Source: Streptomyces avidinii (GTDB lineage Bacteria; Actinomycetota; Actinomycetes; Streptomycetales; Streptomycetaceae). Taken from it: a stretch of DNA of 39,397 nucleotides. Under the pieces are notes generated by a model, which was given only the letters and a program-made list of their open reading frames with translations, had not been told where the DNA came from and searched no databases. Where the stretch lies: NCBI RefSeq assembly GCF_014650695.1, contig NZ_BMVL01000026.1:1-39397 (forward strand), read 5' to 3'. The translations under genes were made by a program, and so were the position numbers. This document shows, one piece after another, positions 15,428-23,784 of the stretch (position 1 is the stretch's first letter; the number at the start of each line of letters is the position of its first letter).

Positions 15428-16708
15428 ATGACCACCCGAATCCTCCCCGCGGTCGGCGACCCGGACGCCGCGCGCGCCATCGTCACCCTGCTCAGCCAGC
15501 TCCCGGCCGCCGAGCCGGCCGCCCCCGTCCCCGACGCGACCACGCTCCTGGACACCCTCGCCCGCCTCGCCGCCGAATCCATCGACGAACTCCCCGAGGT
15601 CGTCCTGGTCCACGAGCGGATCGGCCCGGTCCCCGCCCTGGAGCTCATCCGGGAGGTCGCCCTGCGCTTCCCGGCGGTGGGCGTCGTCCTGGTCTCCTCG
15701 GACGCCGGCCCGGGACTGTTCTCCGCCGCCATGGACTCGGGCGCGCGCGGCCTGATCGGCCTCCCGCTCTCCTACGAGGAACTCGCCGCCCGCGTCCAGG
15801 CCGCCGCCCAGTGGTCCGTGGGCGTACGCCGCCACCTCGGCAGGGGCGCCGCCGCCGACGTCTTCACGGGCCCGGGCGGACGGGTCGTGACCGTCACCGG
15901 AGCCAAGGGCGGCGTGGGCACCACCTTCACCGCCGTGCAGTTCGCGCTGGCCGCGGCCGCCTCGGGACGGCGCACCGCACTGGTCGACCTGGACCTCCAG
16001 GCGGGCGACGTGGGCTCGTACCTCGACGTGCAGTTCCGGCGCTCGGTCGCCGACCTCGCCGGGATCCAGGACATCTCGCCCCGGGTCCTCCAGGACGCCG
16101 TCTACGACGACGCCTCGGGCCTCGCGCTGCTCCTCGCCCCGGCCGACGGCGAACGCGGCGAGGAGGTCGACGACCGGGCGGCCCGGCACATCGTCGGAGC
16201 CCTGCGCAGCCGCTACGAACTCGTCGTCATCGACTGCGGGACCCAGGTCACCGGCGCCAACGCGGCGGCCGTCGAGATGGCGGACGTGGCGGTCCTGGTC
16301 ACCACCCCGGACGTCGTCGCGGTGCGGGCGGCGAAGCGGATGGTCAGGATGTGGGAACGCCTCCAGGTGCGCAAGGCCGAGGACACGGCGATGGTCGTCA
16401 ACCGCTGGAGCAAGCACACGGAGATCCAGCCCGCCCTGATCGAAAAGATCACCAAGACCCGCGCCACCCGCACCCCGGTCCCGGCCGCGTTCAAGGAACT
16501 CCAGGCCGTGGTGGACGCGGGCCGCGTCCAGGACCTCGACAACCGCTCGACGGTCAAACAGGCCCTGTGGACCCTGGCCGGCGAACTCGGCCTCCTGTCG
16601 ACCCCGGACACCGCCGCCCCGTCCACGGCGACCGCCACCCCGGGCGCCTCACTGGCGGTCCGCGCCTCGGGCCCGGTGGCCCGCCTGCGCCGCGGCCGGG
16701 AGGGCTGA
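15428..16708 (+). CDS. tadZ: TadZ/CpaE-like ATPase
   Basis: A 426-residue protein of the MinD/ParA superfamily that places the Tad machine at the membrane. The N-terminal ~140 residues resemble a degenerate receiver domain (VGVVLVSSDAGPGLFSAAMD, RGLIGLPLSYEELAARV). The deviant Walker A is TGAKGGVGTTFTAVQFALAA (about residues 159-178), with the signature lysine but Thr in place of the second lysine, typical for TadZ. LVDLDLQAGDVGSYLD and VIDCGTQVTGANAAAVEMAD are the A' and B motifs. It lies between cpaB and tadE. A Ssd-type septum-site role is an alternative annotation for this family in actinobacteria. Confidence 0.88.
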   Translation: MTTRILPAVGDPDAARAIVTLLSQLPAAEPAAPVPDATTLLDTLARLAAESIDELPEVVLVHERIGPVPALELIREVALRFPAVGVVLVSSDAGPGLFSAAMDSGARGLIGLPLSYEELAARVQAAAQWSVGVRRHLGRGAAADVFTGPGGRVVTVTGAKGGVGTTFTAVQFALAAAASGRRTALVDLDLQAGDVGSYLDVQFRRSVADLAGIQDISPRVLQDAVYDDASGLALLLAPADGERGEEVDDRAARHIVGALRSRYELVVIDCGTQVTGANAAAVEMADVAVLVTTPDVVAVRAAKRMVRMWERLQVRKAEDTAMVVNRWSKHTEIQPALIEKITKTRATRTPVPAAFKELQAVVDAGRVQDLDNRSTVKQALWTLAGELGLLSTPDTAAPSTATATPGASLAVRASGPVARLRRGREG

Positions 16709-16711
16709 CGC

Positions 16712-17080
16712 ATGCCCGCCCGCAGACCGGCGCGCGGGGACCGGGGCCAGGTGGCGATCGAGTTCGTGGGCACGGTGCCGCTGATCCTGCTGCTCGTGGC
16801 GGCGGTGTGGGAGTGCGTACTGATCGGGTACGCCTTCTCCCTGGCGGGGAACGCGGCGGACGAGGCGGCGCGGGCGGGGGCGGTGCGCGGGGACGGCGCG
16901 TGCACGTCGGCTGCGGGCGAGCACATCGCGACCACCTGGAAGATGACCAGCGACTGCGGAGCGTCGGGGGACATCTACAAGGCGAAGGTCACGCTTCAGA
17001 TCCCCGTGTTCTTCCCGGGACTCGGCTTCGGCGCCATCGACGGCACGGCTGGCGCGGCCATGGAGAGAGAGGAGGACTGA
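16712..17080 (+). CDS. tadE: TadE family pseudopilin (first copy)
   Basis: A 122-residue pseudopilin. A short basic leader (MPARRPARGDRG) precedes GQVAIEFVGTVPLILLLVAA, where the prepilin-like Gly and the Glu at +5 are retained ahead of the transmembrane helix. Cleavage by a type IV prepilin peptidase is expected. The remaining ~80 residues are a small external domain with cysteines (ECVLIG, DGACTSA, TSDCGAS) that could form a disulfide. It lies 3 bases after tadZ and 1 base before the next tadE-like gene, clearly in one operon. Confidence 0.87.
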   Translation: MPARRPARGDRGQVAIEFVGTVPLILLLVAAVWECVLIGYAFSLAGNAADEAARAGAVRGDGACTSAAGEHIATTWKMTSDCGASGDIYKAKVTLQIPVFFPGLGFGAIDGTAGAAMEREED

Positions 17081-17081
17081 C

Positions 17082-17450
17082 GTGAAACGGCGAATGCGCT
17101 CCGACCGGGGCCAAGTGGCGATCGAGTACATCGGCTTCGTACCGATTCTGCTGTTCGTCGCCCTCTGCGGGATCCAGCTGGGCTGGGTGGCGTACGTCCA
17201 TGAGCAGGCGGACACGGCCGCCCGTACGGCGGCCCGGGTGGAGGCCCAACACCCCGGCAGGGGGGAAGCCGCCGGACGGGCAGCCATACGTGAGGGGCTC
17301 GACGCGGACGTCTCCGTGCCGCCCGGAGGTGACGCGGTGACAGCAACGGTGACCATCAAGATCAACGCCATCGTGCCGGGGCTCCGCCTCGATGCCGCGG
17401 TGGCGATAGCGGTCATGCCCAACGACGACCCGAAGGTGACCGGACCATGA
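17082..17450 (+). CDS. tadE: TadE family pseudopilin (second copy)
   Basis: A 122-residue second TadE-like protein that starts GTG one base after the first. The leader KRRMRSDRG is followed by QVAIEYIGFVPILLFVALCG, with Glu at +5 and Tyr at +6 as in Flp-type prepilins. The segment after the helix (YVHEQADTAARTAARVEA) is the usual TadE amphipathic helix. The C-terminal strand domain is short. It overlaps tadA by four bases (ATGA). Together with the first copy it may form a hetero-pseudopilin tip or initiation complex. Confidence 0.87.
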   Translation: MKRRMRSDRGQVAIEYIGFVPILLFVALCGIQLGWVAYVHEQADTAARTAARVEAQHPGRGEAAGRAAIREGLDADVSVPPGGDAVTATVTIKINAIVPGLRLDAAVAIAVMPNDDPKVTGP

Positions 17451-18790
17451 GCCTGCGTTCCCGGGTCAACACCCCCGAAGACCGGCACGGCCCGCGCGAG
17501 GACGGCCGGCTGGTCTCCTCCTACCGCGCCAAGCTGCTGGAGGAGATCGACCTCGCCGAGATGTCCGCGCTCGCGCCCGCCGAGCGCCGGGCGCGCCTGG
17601 AACGCGTACTCGGTCACATCATCAGCCGTGAAGGACCGGTCCTCTCCACGGTCGAGCGCGCCCAGTTGATCCGCCGTGTCGTCGACGAGGCCCTCGGGCT
17701 CGGCGTCCTCGAACCGCTCCTCGAGGACGCCTCGATCTCCGAGATCATGGTCAACGGACCCGACCACATCTACGTGGAACGCGCCGGCCGGGTCGAACAG
17801 CTCCCCATCCGCTTCGCCTCGCACGAGCAGCTCATGCAGACCATCGAGCGCATCGTCTCCACCGTCAACCGGCGGGTGGACGAGGCCAATCCGATGGTCG
17901 ACGCCCGGCTGCCCAGCGGCGAGCGCGTGAACGTCATCATCCCGCCGCTCTCCCTGACCGGCGCCACCCTCACCATCCGCCGTTTCCCGCGCGCCTTCAC
18001 CCTGCACGAGATGATCGCCCTCGGCTCGCTCGACGAGCAGATGCTCCTGCTCCTGTCGGGCCTGGTCGCGGCGAAGATGAACGTGATCGTCTCGGGAGCC
18101 ACCGGCACCGGCAAGACCACGCTGCTGAACGCCCTCTCCGGCCTGATCCCGGAGGGCGAACGCATCATCACCATCGAGGACTCGGCCGAACTCCAGCTCC
18201 AGCAGGCCCACGTCATCCGCCTGGAGTCCCGCCCGCCGAACGTGGAGGGCAAGGGCCAGATCACCATCCGCGACCTGGTCCGCAACTCCCTGCGCATGCG
18301 CCCCGACCGCATCATCGTCGGCGAGGTCCGCGGCGGCGAGACCCTCGACATGCTCCAGGCGATGTCCACCGGCCACGACGGCTCCCTGGCCACCGTCCAC
18401 GCCAACAGCTCCGCGGACGCCCTGATGCGCCTGCAGACCCTCGCCTCCATGTCAGAGGTGGAGATTCCGTTCGAAGCCCTTCAGGACCAGATCAACAGCG
18501 CCGTGAACGTCATCGTGCAGCTGACCCGCTTCGGCGACGGTTCGCGCCGCATCACCGAGATCTCCGTCCTCGAATCGCACGGCCGCGAACCCTTCCGGAT
18601 CACCACGGTGTGCCGCTTCGGGGCCCAGCCCATGGGCGCGGACGGGCGTGTGCACGGCTACTTCGAGTACTACCCGCTGCCCCGCCGGATCGCAGAACGC
18701 CTCTACATGAACAACCAGCCCATCCCGCAGGCCTTCGGCGTCGCGCCGGAGGACCCCCTCACCGCCCGCATCACCCGGACCGCCCTGTGA
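17447..18790 (+). CDS. tadA: TadA/CpaF secretion ATPase
   Basis: A 447-residue hexameric ATPase that powers Flp pilus assembly at the inner face of the membrane. The N-terminal domain includes ILEPLLEDASISEIMVNGPD-type sequence (LGVLEPLLEDASISEIMVNG). The Walker A is SGATGTGKTTLLNAL (about residue 215). The Asp box, Walker B and His box follow in IRDLVRNSLRMRPDRIIVGE, RGGETLDMLQAMSTGHDGS and LATVHANSS. The start ATG overlaps the preceding tadE stop. The tadB start overlaps its stop (GTGA), so translation is coupled. Confidence 0.95.
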   Translation: MSLRSRVNTPEDRHGPREDGRLVSSYRAKLLEEIDLAEMSALAPAERRARLERVLGHIISREGPVLSTVERAQLIRRVVDEALGLGVLEPLLEDASISEIMVNGPDHIYVERAGRVEQLPIRFASHEQLMQTIERIVSTVNRRVDEANPMVDARLPSGERVNVIIPPLSLTGATLTIRRFPRAFTLHEMIALGSLDEQMLLLLSGLVAAKMNVIVSGATGTGKTTLLNALSGLIPEGERIITIEDSAELQLQQAHVIRLESRPPNVEGKGQITIRDLVRNSLRMRPDRIIVGEVRGGETLDMLQAMSTGHDGSLATVHANSSADALMRLQTLASMSEVEIPFEALQDQINSAVNVIVQLTRFGDGSRRITEISVLESHGREPFRITTVCRFGAQPMGADGRVHGYFEYYPLPRRIAERLYMNNQPIPQAFGVAPEDPLTARITRTAL

Positions 18791-19725
18791 ACCCACTGAT
18801 CCTCGCCACCCTCGGTGCCACCCTGCTGACCTGCGTGCTCGTCGTCGCCGGTCTTCAGGCGTACATGGCCGGCCGCGCCCAGCGCGCCGCGCTGATCGAG
18901 CGGCTCGCGGCGAGCGGTATGCCGGAGCCCCTGGGGCGGCGCCGCCGTTTCCGCACGGTCGACCGGCGGCTGCGCAGGACGAAACTCGGCCGCCGCATCG
19001 AGCTGAAACTGGCGACCACCGGCCTGGACCTGACGCCGGGCGAGTTCTTCGTCTACATGCTGGGTTCGATCGTGGGCGTCTGGCTCGTCGCGTCCTCCCT
19101 CCTCGCACCGTTCTTCGGGCCGGTGGCGGGCACGATCGGCATCTGGGCGGCGAACGCCTTCCTCAACTGGCAGCGGGCACGGCGCACGGAGCGCTTCATC
19201 AACCAACTCCCCGACCTGGCCCGCATCCTGGCCAACGCCACCCAGGCCGGGCTGGCCCTGCGTACGGCCATCGGCATCGCGGCCGAGGAGCTGGAGGCCC
19301 CCGCGGGCGAGGAACTCGCCCGCGTCGCGGACCGGCTCGCCGTGGGCCACTCCATCGAGGAGTCCCTCGGTGAGCTCACCGAACGCCTCCCGTCCCGTGA
19401 GCTCGTCGTACTGGTCTCCACCCTGGTCCTGTCGGCCCGCGCGGGCGGCGCGATCGTGGACAGCCTGCGCAACCTGACGGTCACGCTGGAGCAGCGCAAG
19501 GAGACCCGCAGGGAGATCCGTACGCAGCTGTCCCAGGTGACGGTGACGGCGTACCTCGTACCGTCCCTCGGGCTGGGCTCGCTCCTGCTGGTCGACCTGA
19601 TGATGCCGGGCGCGCTGGACCGGATGACCGGCGCGTTCCTCGGCCAGACGGCCGTGCTCATCGCCCTCGGTCTCTTCGCCCTGGGGTTCCTGCTCATCCG
19701 CCGTCTGTCGAAGATCGACGTGTGA
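18787..19725 (+). CDS. tadB: TadB inner-membrane platform protein
   Basis: A 312-residue type II secretion F-domain protein. A transmembrane helix at about 3-25 and a pair around 85-130 flank a cytosolic T2SSF domain (about 150-275: FINQLPDLARILANATQAGL, ELVVLVSTLVLSARAGGAIV, LRNLTVTLEQRKETRREI). Two more helices close the protein (about 255-305). It pairs with TadC to anchor the TadA ATPase. The start is GTG at 18787 overlapping the tadA stop; an upstream ATG in the same frame lies inside tadA and is not needed. Confidence 0.92.
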   Translation: MNPLILATLGATLLTCVLVVAGLQAYMAGRAQRAALIERLAASGMPEPLGRRRRFRTVDRRLRRTKLGRRIELKLATTGLDLTPGEFFVYMLGSIVGVWLVASSLLAPFFGPVAGTIGIWAANAFLNWQRARRTERFINQLPDLARILANATQAGLALRTAIGIAAEELEAPAGEELARVADRLAVGHSIEESLGELTERLPSRELVVLVSTLVLSARAGGAIVDSLRNLTVTLEQRKETRREIRTQLSQVTVTAYLVPSLGLGSLLLVDLMMPGALDRMTGAFLGQTAVLIALGLFALGFLLIRRLSKIDV

Positions 19726-19741
19726 GGGGGCGGACGGGACG

Positions 19742-20635
19742 ATGATCGGACTCCTTCTCGCACTCGCCGTGGCCCTGTCGGTCCTCGGGGCCTTCCACGG
19801 CATCCGCCTCTACCGCGCGGACGTGAAACTGCCCAGCGACCTGGCGCTCGCCCTTGAGGTGGGAGCCACTCGCACCACGGCGGTCGGCTCGCTCGTCGAC
19901 CGCATGGGTATCCGCTGGGCGCCACTGGTCCTCAACACGATGGGTCCGGCCAGGGTCGCGCGCAAGCGCCGCCAGATCGACATGGCGGGCAACCCGGCCG
20001 GCCTGACGATCGACCGTTACGCGGCCCGGCGGGCGGTGTACGGGGCCCTGGGCGCCGTGGGCGCCTTCTCCATGCTGATCAACGGGCAGCTGGTCGCCGC
20101 CCTGCTCATGGTGGCCTTCGGGCTGTTCTGGATCGAGGTCGGCCTGTGGTCGGCCATCCGGATCCGCCGTGACCACATCGAGCGGACCCTGCCCGACTTC
20201 CTTGACGTACTCGCCGTGGTGGTGAGCGCCGGGCTGGGCTTCCGGCAGGCGCTGGCCCGGGTGGCGGACAAGTACGAGGGCCCGTGGGCGGACGAAATCC
20301 GTATCACGCTCCAGCAGATGGACATGGGTGTCAGCCGCCGCCAGGCCTTCGACGAGCTGCGGCGACGCAATGACAGCGAACAGGTCGCGCAGTTCGTGAC
20401 GGCCCTCCAGCAAGGTGAGGAGCTCGGCTCCCCGATCGTGGACACGCTGATAGCGATCGCGGAGGACATGCGGCGGACGGACGCCCAGAACGCCCGCAGG
20501 CGCGCGGCCCGGGCCGTCCCGAAGGCGACGTTCGCCGTGACCATGTTCATGCTGCCGGGCACGCTCATCCTCCTCGTCTGCGGCTTTGTCTACGGCGCGA
20601 ACGTCGACTTCGCCGCGCTGTTCGGGGGCGGCTGA
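19742..20635 (+). CDS. tadC: TadC inner-membrane platform protein
   Basis: A 297-residue type II secretion F-domain protein, the usual partner of TadB. A helix at 1-22 and a pair at about 98-140 precede the T2SSF domain (about 155-275: IERTLPDFLDVLAVVVSAGL, GFRQALARVADKYEGPWADE, QFVTALQQGEELGSPIVDTL). It ends with a membrane helix (FAVTMFMLPGTLILLVCGFV). It follows tadB by 16 bases and precedes the response regulator by 3, so all are co-transcribed. Confidence 0.92.
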   Translation: MIGLLLALAVALSVLGAFHGIRLYRADVKLPSDLALALEVGATRTTAVGSLVDRMGIRWAPLVLNTMGPARVARKRRQIDMAGNPAGLTIDRYAARRAVYGALGAVGAFSMLINGQLVAALLMVAFGLFWIEVGLWSAIRIRRDHIERTLPDFLDVLAVVVSAGLGFRQALARVADKYEGPWADEIRITLQQMDMGVSRRQAFDELRRRNDSEQVAQFVTALQQGEELGSPIVDTLIAIAEDMRRTDAQNARRRAARAVPKATFAVTMFMLPGTLILLVCGFVYGANVDFAALFGGG

Positions 20636-20638
20636 GCC

Positions 20639-21325
20639 ATGGCGAGACTGAGCGTGCTCATCGCCGACGGCAATCCGGTGATCCGCGCGGGCCTGGCGGC
20701 CCTTGTGTGCGCGGCCGAGGACCTCGACGTCATAGCGCAGGCGGCGGACGGGCGCGAGGCGCTGAGCCTGACCCGCCGGCACGCTCCGGACGTGATCCTG
20801 CTGGACGTGCGGATGCCGGGGGTGGACGGGATCTCGGCGCTGCCGCACCTGGTGCAGATGGCTCCCGTGCTGATGCTGACGTACAGCAAGGAAGCCGAAA
20901 TCATCTGTGAGGCCTTGCTGTTGGGTGCCGGCGGGTATCTCGTGCACGGCGAGTTCACGACGGATGAGCTGCTCCGGGCGGTACGCGATGCCCCGCTGGG
21001 CCGCCCCCACTTCACCCCGACAGCGGCCAGTGCGCTCCTCGCGGAGGTCCGGTCCTCTTCGCATCCGCAACGAGTTGTGGCACAGTCTTCAGAGCGGATG
21101 CACAACTCTGTTGTCTTCGGGCTGAGTTCCCGGGAGGTGGAGATCATGGATCTGATCGCGTCCGGGATGAATAATCAGCAGATCGCAGCCGCCTGCTTTA
21201 TCAGCGAGAAGACGGTCAAGAACCACATCAACCGCATCTTCGCGAAGCTCCGGAGCGCCACACGCAGCGAGGCGATAGCCCGCTGGCTGGGAACTGCCCG
21301 TCCAGGAGTCACCGGTCATGGGTAG
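20639..21325 (+). CDS. atypical NarL/LuxR-type response regulator, orphan
   Basis: A 228-residue regulator. The receiver domain (1-120) has the phospho-acceptor Asp56 in VILLDVRMPGVDG and Thr81. However, the acidic pocket is Asp10-Gly11 (IADGN) where two acids are usual, and the conserved lysine is His103 (GGYLVHGEF). The C-terminal LuxR HTH is intact (about 160-220: LSSREVEIMDLIASGMNNQQ, ISEKTVKNHINRIFAKL). No histidine kinase is near. It sits 3 bases after tadC and about 110 bases before the pilin gene. It is likely the local pilus regulator and may work without classical phosphorylation. Confidence 0.88.
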   Translation: MARLSVLIADGNPVIRAGLAALVCAAEDLDVIAQAADGREALSLTRRHAPDVILLDVRMPGVDGISALPHLVQMAPVLMLTYSKEAEIICEALLLGAGGYLVHGEFTTDELLRAVRDAPLGRPHFTPTAASALLAEVRSSSHPQRVVAQSSERMHNSVVFGLSSREVEIMDLIASGMNNQQIAAACFISEKTVKNHINRIFAKLRSATRSEAIARWLGTARPGVTGHG

Positions 21326-21351
21326 ACAGAGTGCGCAGTGGGTCCGTAATT

Positions 21352-21365
21352 GGGTCCCGGGACCC
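21352..21365. promoter_or_regulatory. perfect 14-bp palindrome upstream of pilin gene
   Basis: GGGTCCCGGGACCC is a perfect palindrome in the 110-base gap between the response regulator and the Flp pilin gene. GTAA on the left and TTAC on the right extend it imperfectly. It could be a regulator site for separate pilin transcription or a short hairpin that sets differential expression within the operon. Confidence 0.45.
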
Positions 21366-21435
21366 TTGGTTACGACTGGTGACTCGCCGTACGGTCCGCA
21401 GATCGACAGCGGTACCGGCCCGGGAGGGAACCCCC

Positions 21436-21636
21436 ATGTTGCAGAAGACCGTGGCGAGGATGCGCAAGCGGTACGAGGGCAAGGGTGCGAGGGATCGAGG
21501 CCAGACGGCATTCGAGTACCTGGGGATCATCCTGGTGGTCGTCGTGATCATCGGTGCGATCATCGGTACCGGCATCGGCCAGGCCATCACGACCAAGATC
21601 ACTGCTGCGGTCGCGAGTATCACGGCAGGCAAGTGA
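21436..21636 (+). CDS. flp: Flp/Fap type IVb pilin
   Basis: A 66-residue major pilin precursor. The basic 22-residue leader (MLQKTVARMRKRYEGKGARD, then RG) ends in Gly, followed by QTAFEYLGIILVVVVIIGAI. This matches the Flp prepilin motif G-X4-E-Y exactly, with Glu at +5 and Tyr at +6. The mature pilin of about 44 residues is nearly all hydrophobic helix with a short polar tail (TTKITAAVASITAGK), as in other Flp pilins. I chose the ATG at 21436 after GAGGGAA. Cleavage should be by the prepilin peptidase at 33686-34429. Confidence 0.93.
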   Translation: MLQKTVARMRKRYEGKGARDRGQTAFEYLGIILVVVVIIGAIIGTGIGQAITTKITAAVASITAGK

Positions 21637-22280
21637 CATGGCGCCGTTTCGGCGGTGACCGCGGTCAAGCCTTCCCCATCTACGCCGTAGTGGTGGCGGG
21701 TCTCCTCTTCGCTGCTCTGGCGTACTTCACCATCGGCAAGGCGGCGATCGTCCGCAGCAATGCGCAGGGGGCTGCGGACGCCGCCGCGCTGGCGGCGGCG
21801 CGCGAGGGAAGGGACAGCCTGCTGCCCGGGATCGACCTCGCCACGCTCTCGCCGGAGGACTGGGAGCAGGTCCTGCTAGGCAATCGGTTCGACCATTCCG
21901 CCGGAGCCTGCGCTGCGGCGCAGGACTTCGCCGCCATGAACGACGCGACGACGGCGACGTGCAGCCGGTCGGGCACCCGGTTCAGCGTCCGGTCGATGAC
22001 GAACGGAACGGTGGGGGACTCTGTCGTCCCCGGAACGAGTGGCAGGCGCGGCGAGGCGGACGCGACAGCGGAGATCGTTCCTCGCTGCCGTGTCAAACCC
22101 GGGGAGTCGGGAAGCGGCGGTGGCTCGGTGCCGACACCCGGGCCGTCCGAGCCGCCCAAGGCGCCCGGGCCGATCAAGTTCTCCTGCGACAAAGGGGTCG
22201 TCGTGGACTACGACCCCGCCCGACCGCGCGCGTGGCCTTCGCTGGCTGCGGCTCTGTTCGACATACGCCTGATCGACTGA
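21633..22280 (+). CDS. TadG-like pilus assembly protein
   Basis: A 215-residue protein starting GTG, overlapping the pilin stop. The short leader VTWRRFGGDRG and GQAFPIYAVVVAGLLFAALA resemble a pseudopilin N-terminus, but Pro occupies the +5 position where Glu is usual. The stretch RSNAQGAADAAALAAAREG is the conserved TadE/TadG post-helix motif. The external part (about 60-215) has several cysteines and a Gly/Pro/Ser linker (SGSGGGSVPTPGPSEPPKAP). It is a likely minor, membrane-anchored pilus component; cleavage is uncertain because of the +5 change. Confidence 0.78.
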   Translation: MTWRRFGGDRGQAFPIYAVVVAGLLFAALAYFTIGKAAIVRSNAQGAADAAALAAAREGRDSLLPGIDLATLSPEDWEQVLLGNRFDHSAGACAAAQDFAAMNDATTATCSRSGTRFSVRSMTNGTVGDSVVPGTSGRRGEADATAEIVPRCRVKPGESGSGGGSVPTPGPSEPPKAPGPIKFSCDKGVVVDYDPARPRAWPSLAAALFDIRLID

Positions 22281-22307
22281 CGACCGAGAGACAAGGAAGC
22301 CAAGTAC

Positions 22308-22892
22308 ATGAGTGTTCGGCGGCGCGCGGTCCACGGGAAGGCGGCTGTGGGGATGGTGGCGGTCCTGGCCCTTGCTCTGACCGGATGTGGGGACGAGGGT
22401 AAGTCGGACAAGCCCGCAGCGTCGACGTCGACGAAGCCGCAGGGCGGCGGCGAGGCGTCCCCGTCCGGAGCGGTGAAGAGCGCGGATGCCCCGCCGGCTC
22501 AGATCATCGCCACGGTGAACGGTGAGGCGGGCATGGTGCTGACGATCAACAAGGCTGCCCGGGACGCCGGCGGATTCCTGACCGTCGAGGGCCAGTTGAA
22601 GAACACCGGCAGTGCCGCCTACGTGAACACGGCGCCGTGGCGCGGCAACGAGCTGAACTCCAGTGGTGTGTCCGTAGCCGGCGTGACCCTCGTCGACAAG
22701 GTCGGCAAGAAGAGGTACTACGTGCTCCGGGACACCGATGGCCGGTGTCTGTGCACGACCGGTCTGAACATCATCGAAGCCGGCCAGACCATGCCGTTCT
22801 TCGCGCAGTTCCCCGCTCCACCGACCAGCACTGTCGAGGTGGACCTCAGCCTCCCCACCTTCGCCACGGCGACCGTCAAACTCTCCGGGTGA
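22308..22892 (+). CDS. secreted lipoprotein of Tad locus, hypothetical
   Basis: A 194-residue lipoprotein. The signal peptide ends in a lipobox, LALTGC, with Cys27 as the lipidated residue. A Lys/Ser/Ala-rich linker precedes a beta-rich domain (about 65-194: ATVNGEAGMVLTINKAARDA, GGFLTVEGQLKNTGSAAY, PPTSTVEVDLSLPTFATATV). The LKNTG feature resembles immunoglobulin-like DUF4352-type lipoproteins, but I do not claim that family. Its position between the TadG-like gene and the OmpA-like gene, with an AAGGAAG ribosome site, makes it part of the pilus operon. Confidence 0.78.
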   Translation: MSVRRRAVHGKAAVGMVAVLALALTGCGDEGKSDKPAASTSTKPQGGGEASPSGAVKSADAPPAQIIATVNGEAGMVLTINKAARDAGGFLTVEGQLKNTGSAAYVNTAPWRGNELNSSGVSVAGVTLVDKVGKKRYYVLRDTDGRCLCTTGLNIIEAGQTMPFFAQFPAPPTSTVEVDLSLPTFATATVKLSG

Positions 22893-22896
22893 CCCC

Positions 22897-23532
22897 ATGA
22901 CCAAACGCCACCGCGTCCTCGCCGCCACAGCCGTCGTCGGGCTCGTCATTGCCGGCGTTCAATCCGTCGGTGTGGCGGTCGCCCATGCCGACGATGTCAA
23001 GCCGTCAGCTCCTCCCGGCACCGAGCCGTCGGCGTCCGCGCCGGTGCCCATCGACTCCAATGCCCCCGGGCTGAAGATCCCCCAGGGCGGGACCCTCGCT
23101 CCCGTGAAGGTTCTCGACATCGCCGAGGTCGTCGAGGACCTCGGTGGGGAGCAGCGGCGGCAGGAGACCAATCAGACCGTCATGATGGCGCTCCAGTCCG
23201 AGGTGCTGTTCCCCGAGGACAGTGCCGTCTTCAACGCTCAGGCCGCCGCCCGGATCCAGGCCATCGCGCAGGAGATCAACCAGCAGAAGGCCACCCGGAT
23301 CCGGGTGTTCGGGTTCACCGACGACCAGGGGAGTTACGAGCACGGCAAGGAGCTCTCCAAGAAGCGGGCCGATGCCGTGCAGGCCGAGCTGGTCAAGACC
23401 GTGACCAATCCGAGTGTGGTCTTCGATGTCCGCGGATACAGCGAGGACTACCCGATCGCCGACAACGGGACCGAAGAGGGCCGCAAGAAGAACCGCCGCG
23501 TCGAGATCACCTTCCCGCGCAGCGACGGCTAG
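22897..23532 (+). CDS. OmpA-like peptidoglycan-binding protein
   Basis: A 211-residue exported protein. The signal peptide is TKRHRVLAATAVVGLVIAGV and onward, with a likely cut after AVAHA. The OmpA C-terminal domain spans about 85-208: LQSEVLFPEDSAVFNAQAAA, RIRVFGFTDDQGSYEHGKEL, SKKRADAVQAEL, then GRKKNRRVEITF. The conserved Asp/Arg pair that grips the peptidoglycan peptide appears in GFTDDQG and GRKKNRRVE. With no outer membrane here, it should anchor the lipoprotein or pilus complex to the wall. It starts 4 bases after the lipoprotein gene. Confidence 0.88.
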   Translation: MTKRHRVLAATAVVGLVIAGVQSVGVAVAHADDVKPSAPPGTEPSASAPVPIDSNAPGLKIPQGGTLAPVKVLDIAEVVEDLGGEQRRQETNQTVMMALQSEVLFPEDSAVFNAQAAARIQAIAQEINQQKATRIRVFGFTDDQGSYEHGKELSKKRADAVQAELVKTVTNPSVVFDVRGYSEDYPIADNGTEEGRKKNRRVEITFPRSDG

Positions 23533-23784
23533 TCAGCTCGCCCGCGGCCGTCGCCGGAGGCGGCCGCGCGAGGCTTCCACGATCGTTCCGAGGACGAGCG
23601 ACTGGGCCAGTACGCACAGGACGAGCTCCGCGATCAGGAGCCACGTCTCGGGTTGGCCCTCGCCGCGGATCGCTCCCTCGGCCAGTGTCACGAAGGGGAA
23701 CAGCGGGAACGCGCACAGCGCGGGCAGCACCCATACGAACCCGGGGTCCGGGGCGAACAGCGTGACGGCCGTCGCGACGGCCAC
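23533..23784 (-). CDS. small membrane protein, possibly N-terminally eroded
   Basis: An 83-residue protein with about three hydrophobic segments (1-10, 17-36, 48-66) and a basic tail (RGRLRRRPRAS). The first possible start is GTG at 23784, already inside a hydrophobic helix. The same frame stays open upstream to about 23876 and would continue the helix (PASAIYLGLVGAAVAV), but it holds no ATG, GTG or TTG. This suggests a lost start or decay. Its stop touches the convergent OmpA-like gene with no space between. I cannot name the family. Confidence 0.5.
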   Translation of the reverse strand: MAVATAVTLFAPDPGFVWVLPALCAFPLFPFVTLAEGAIRGEGQPETWLLIAELVLCVLAQSLVLGTIVEASRGRLRRRPRAS

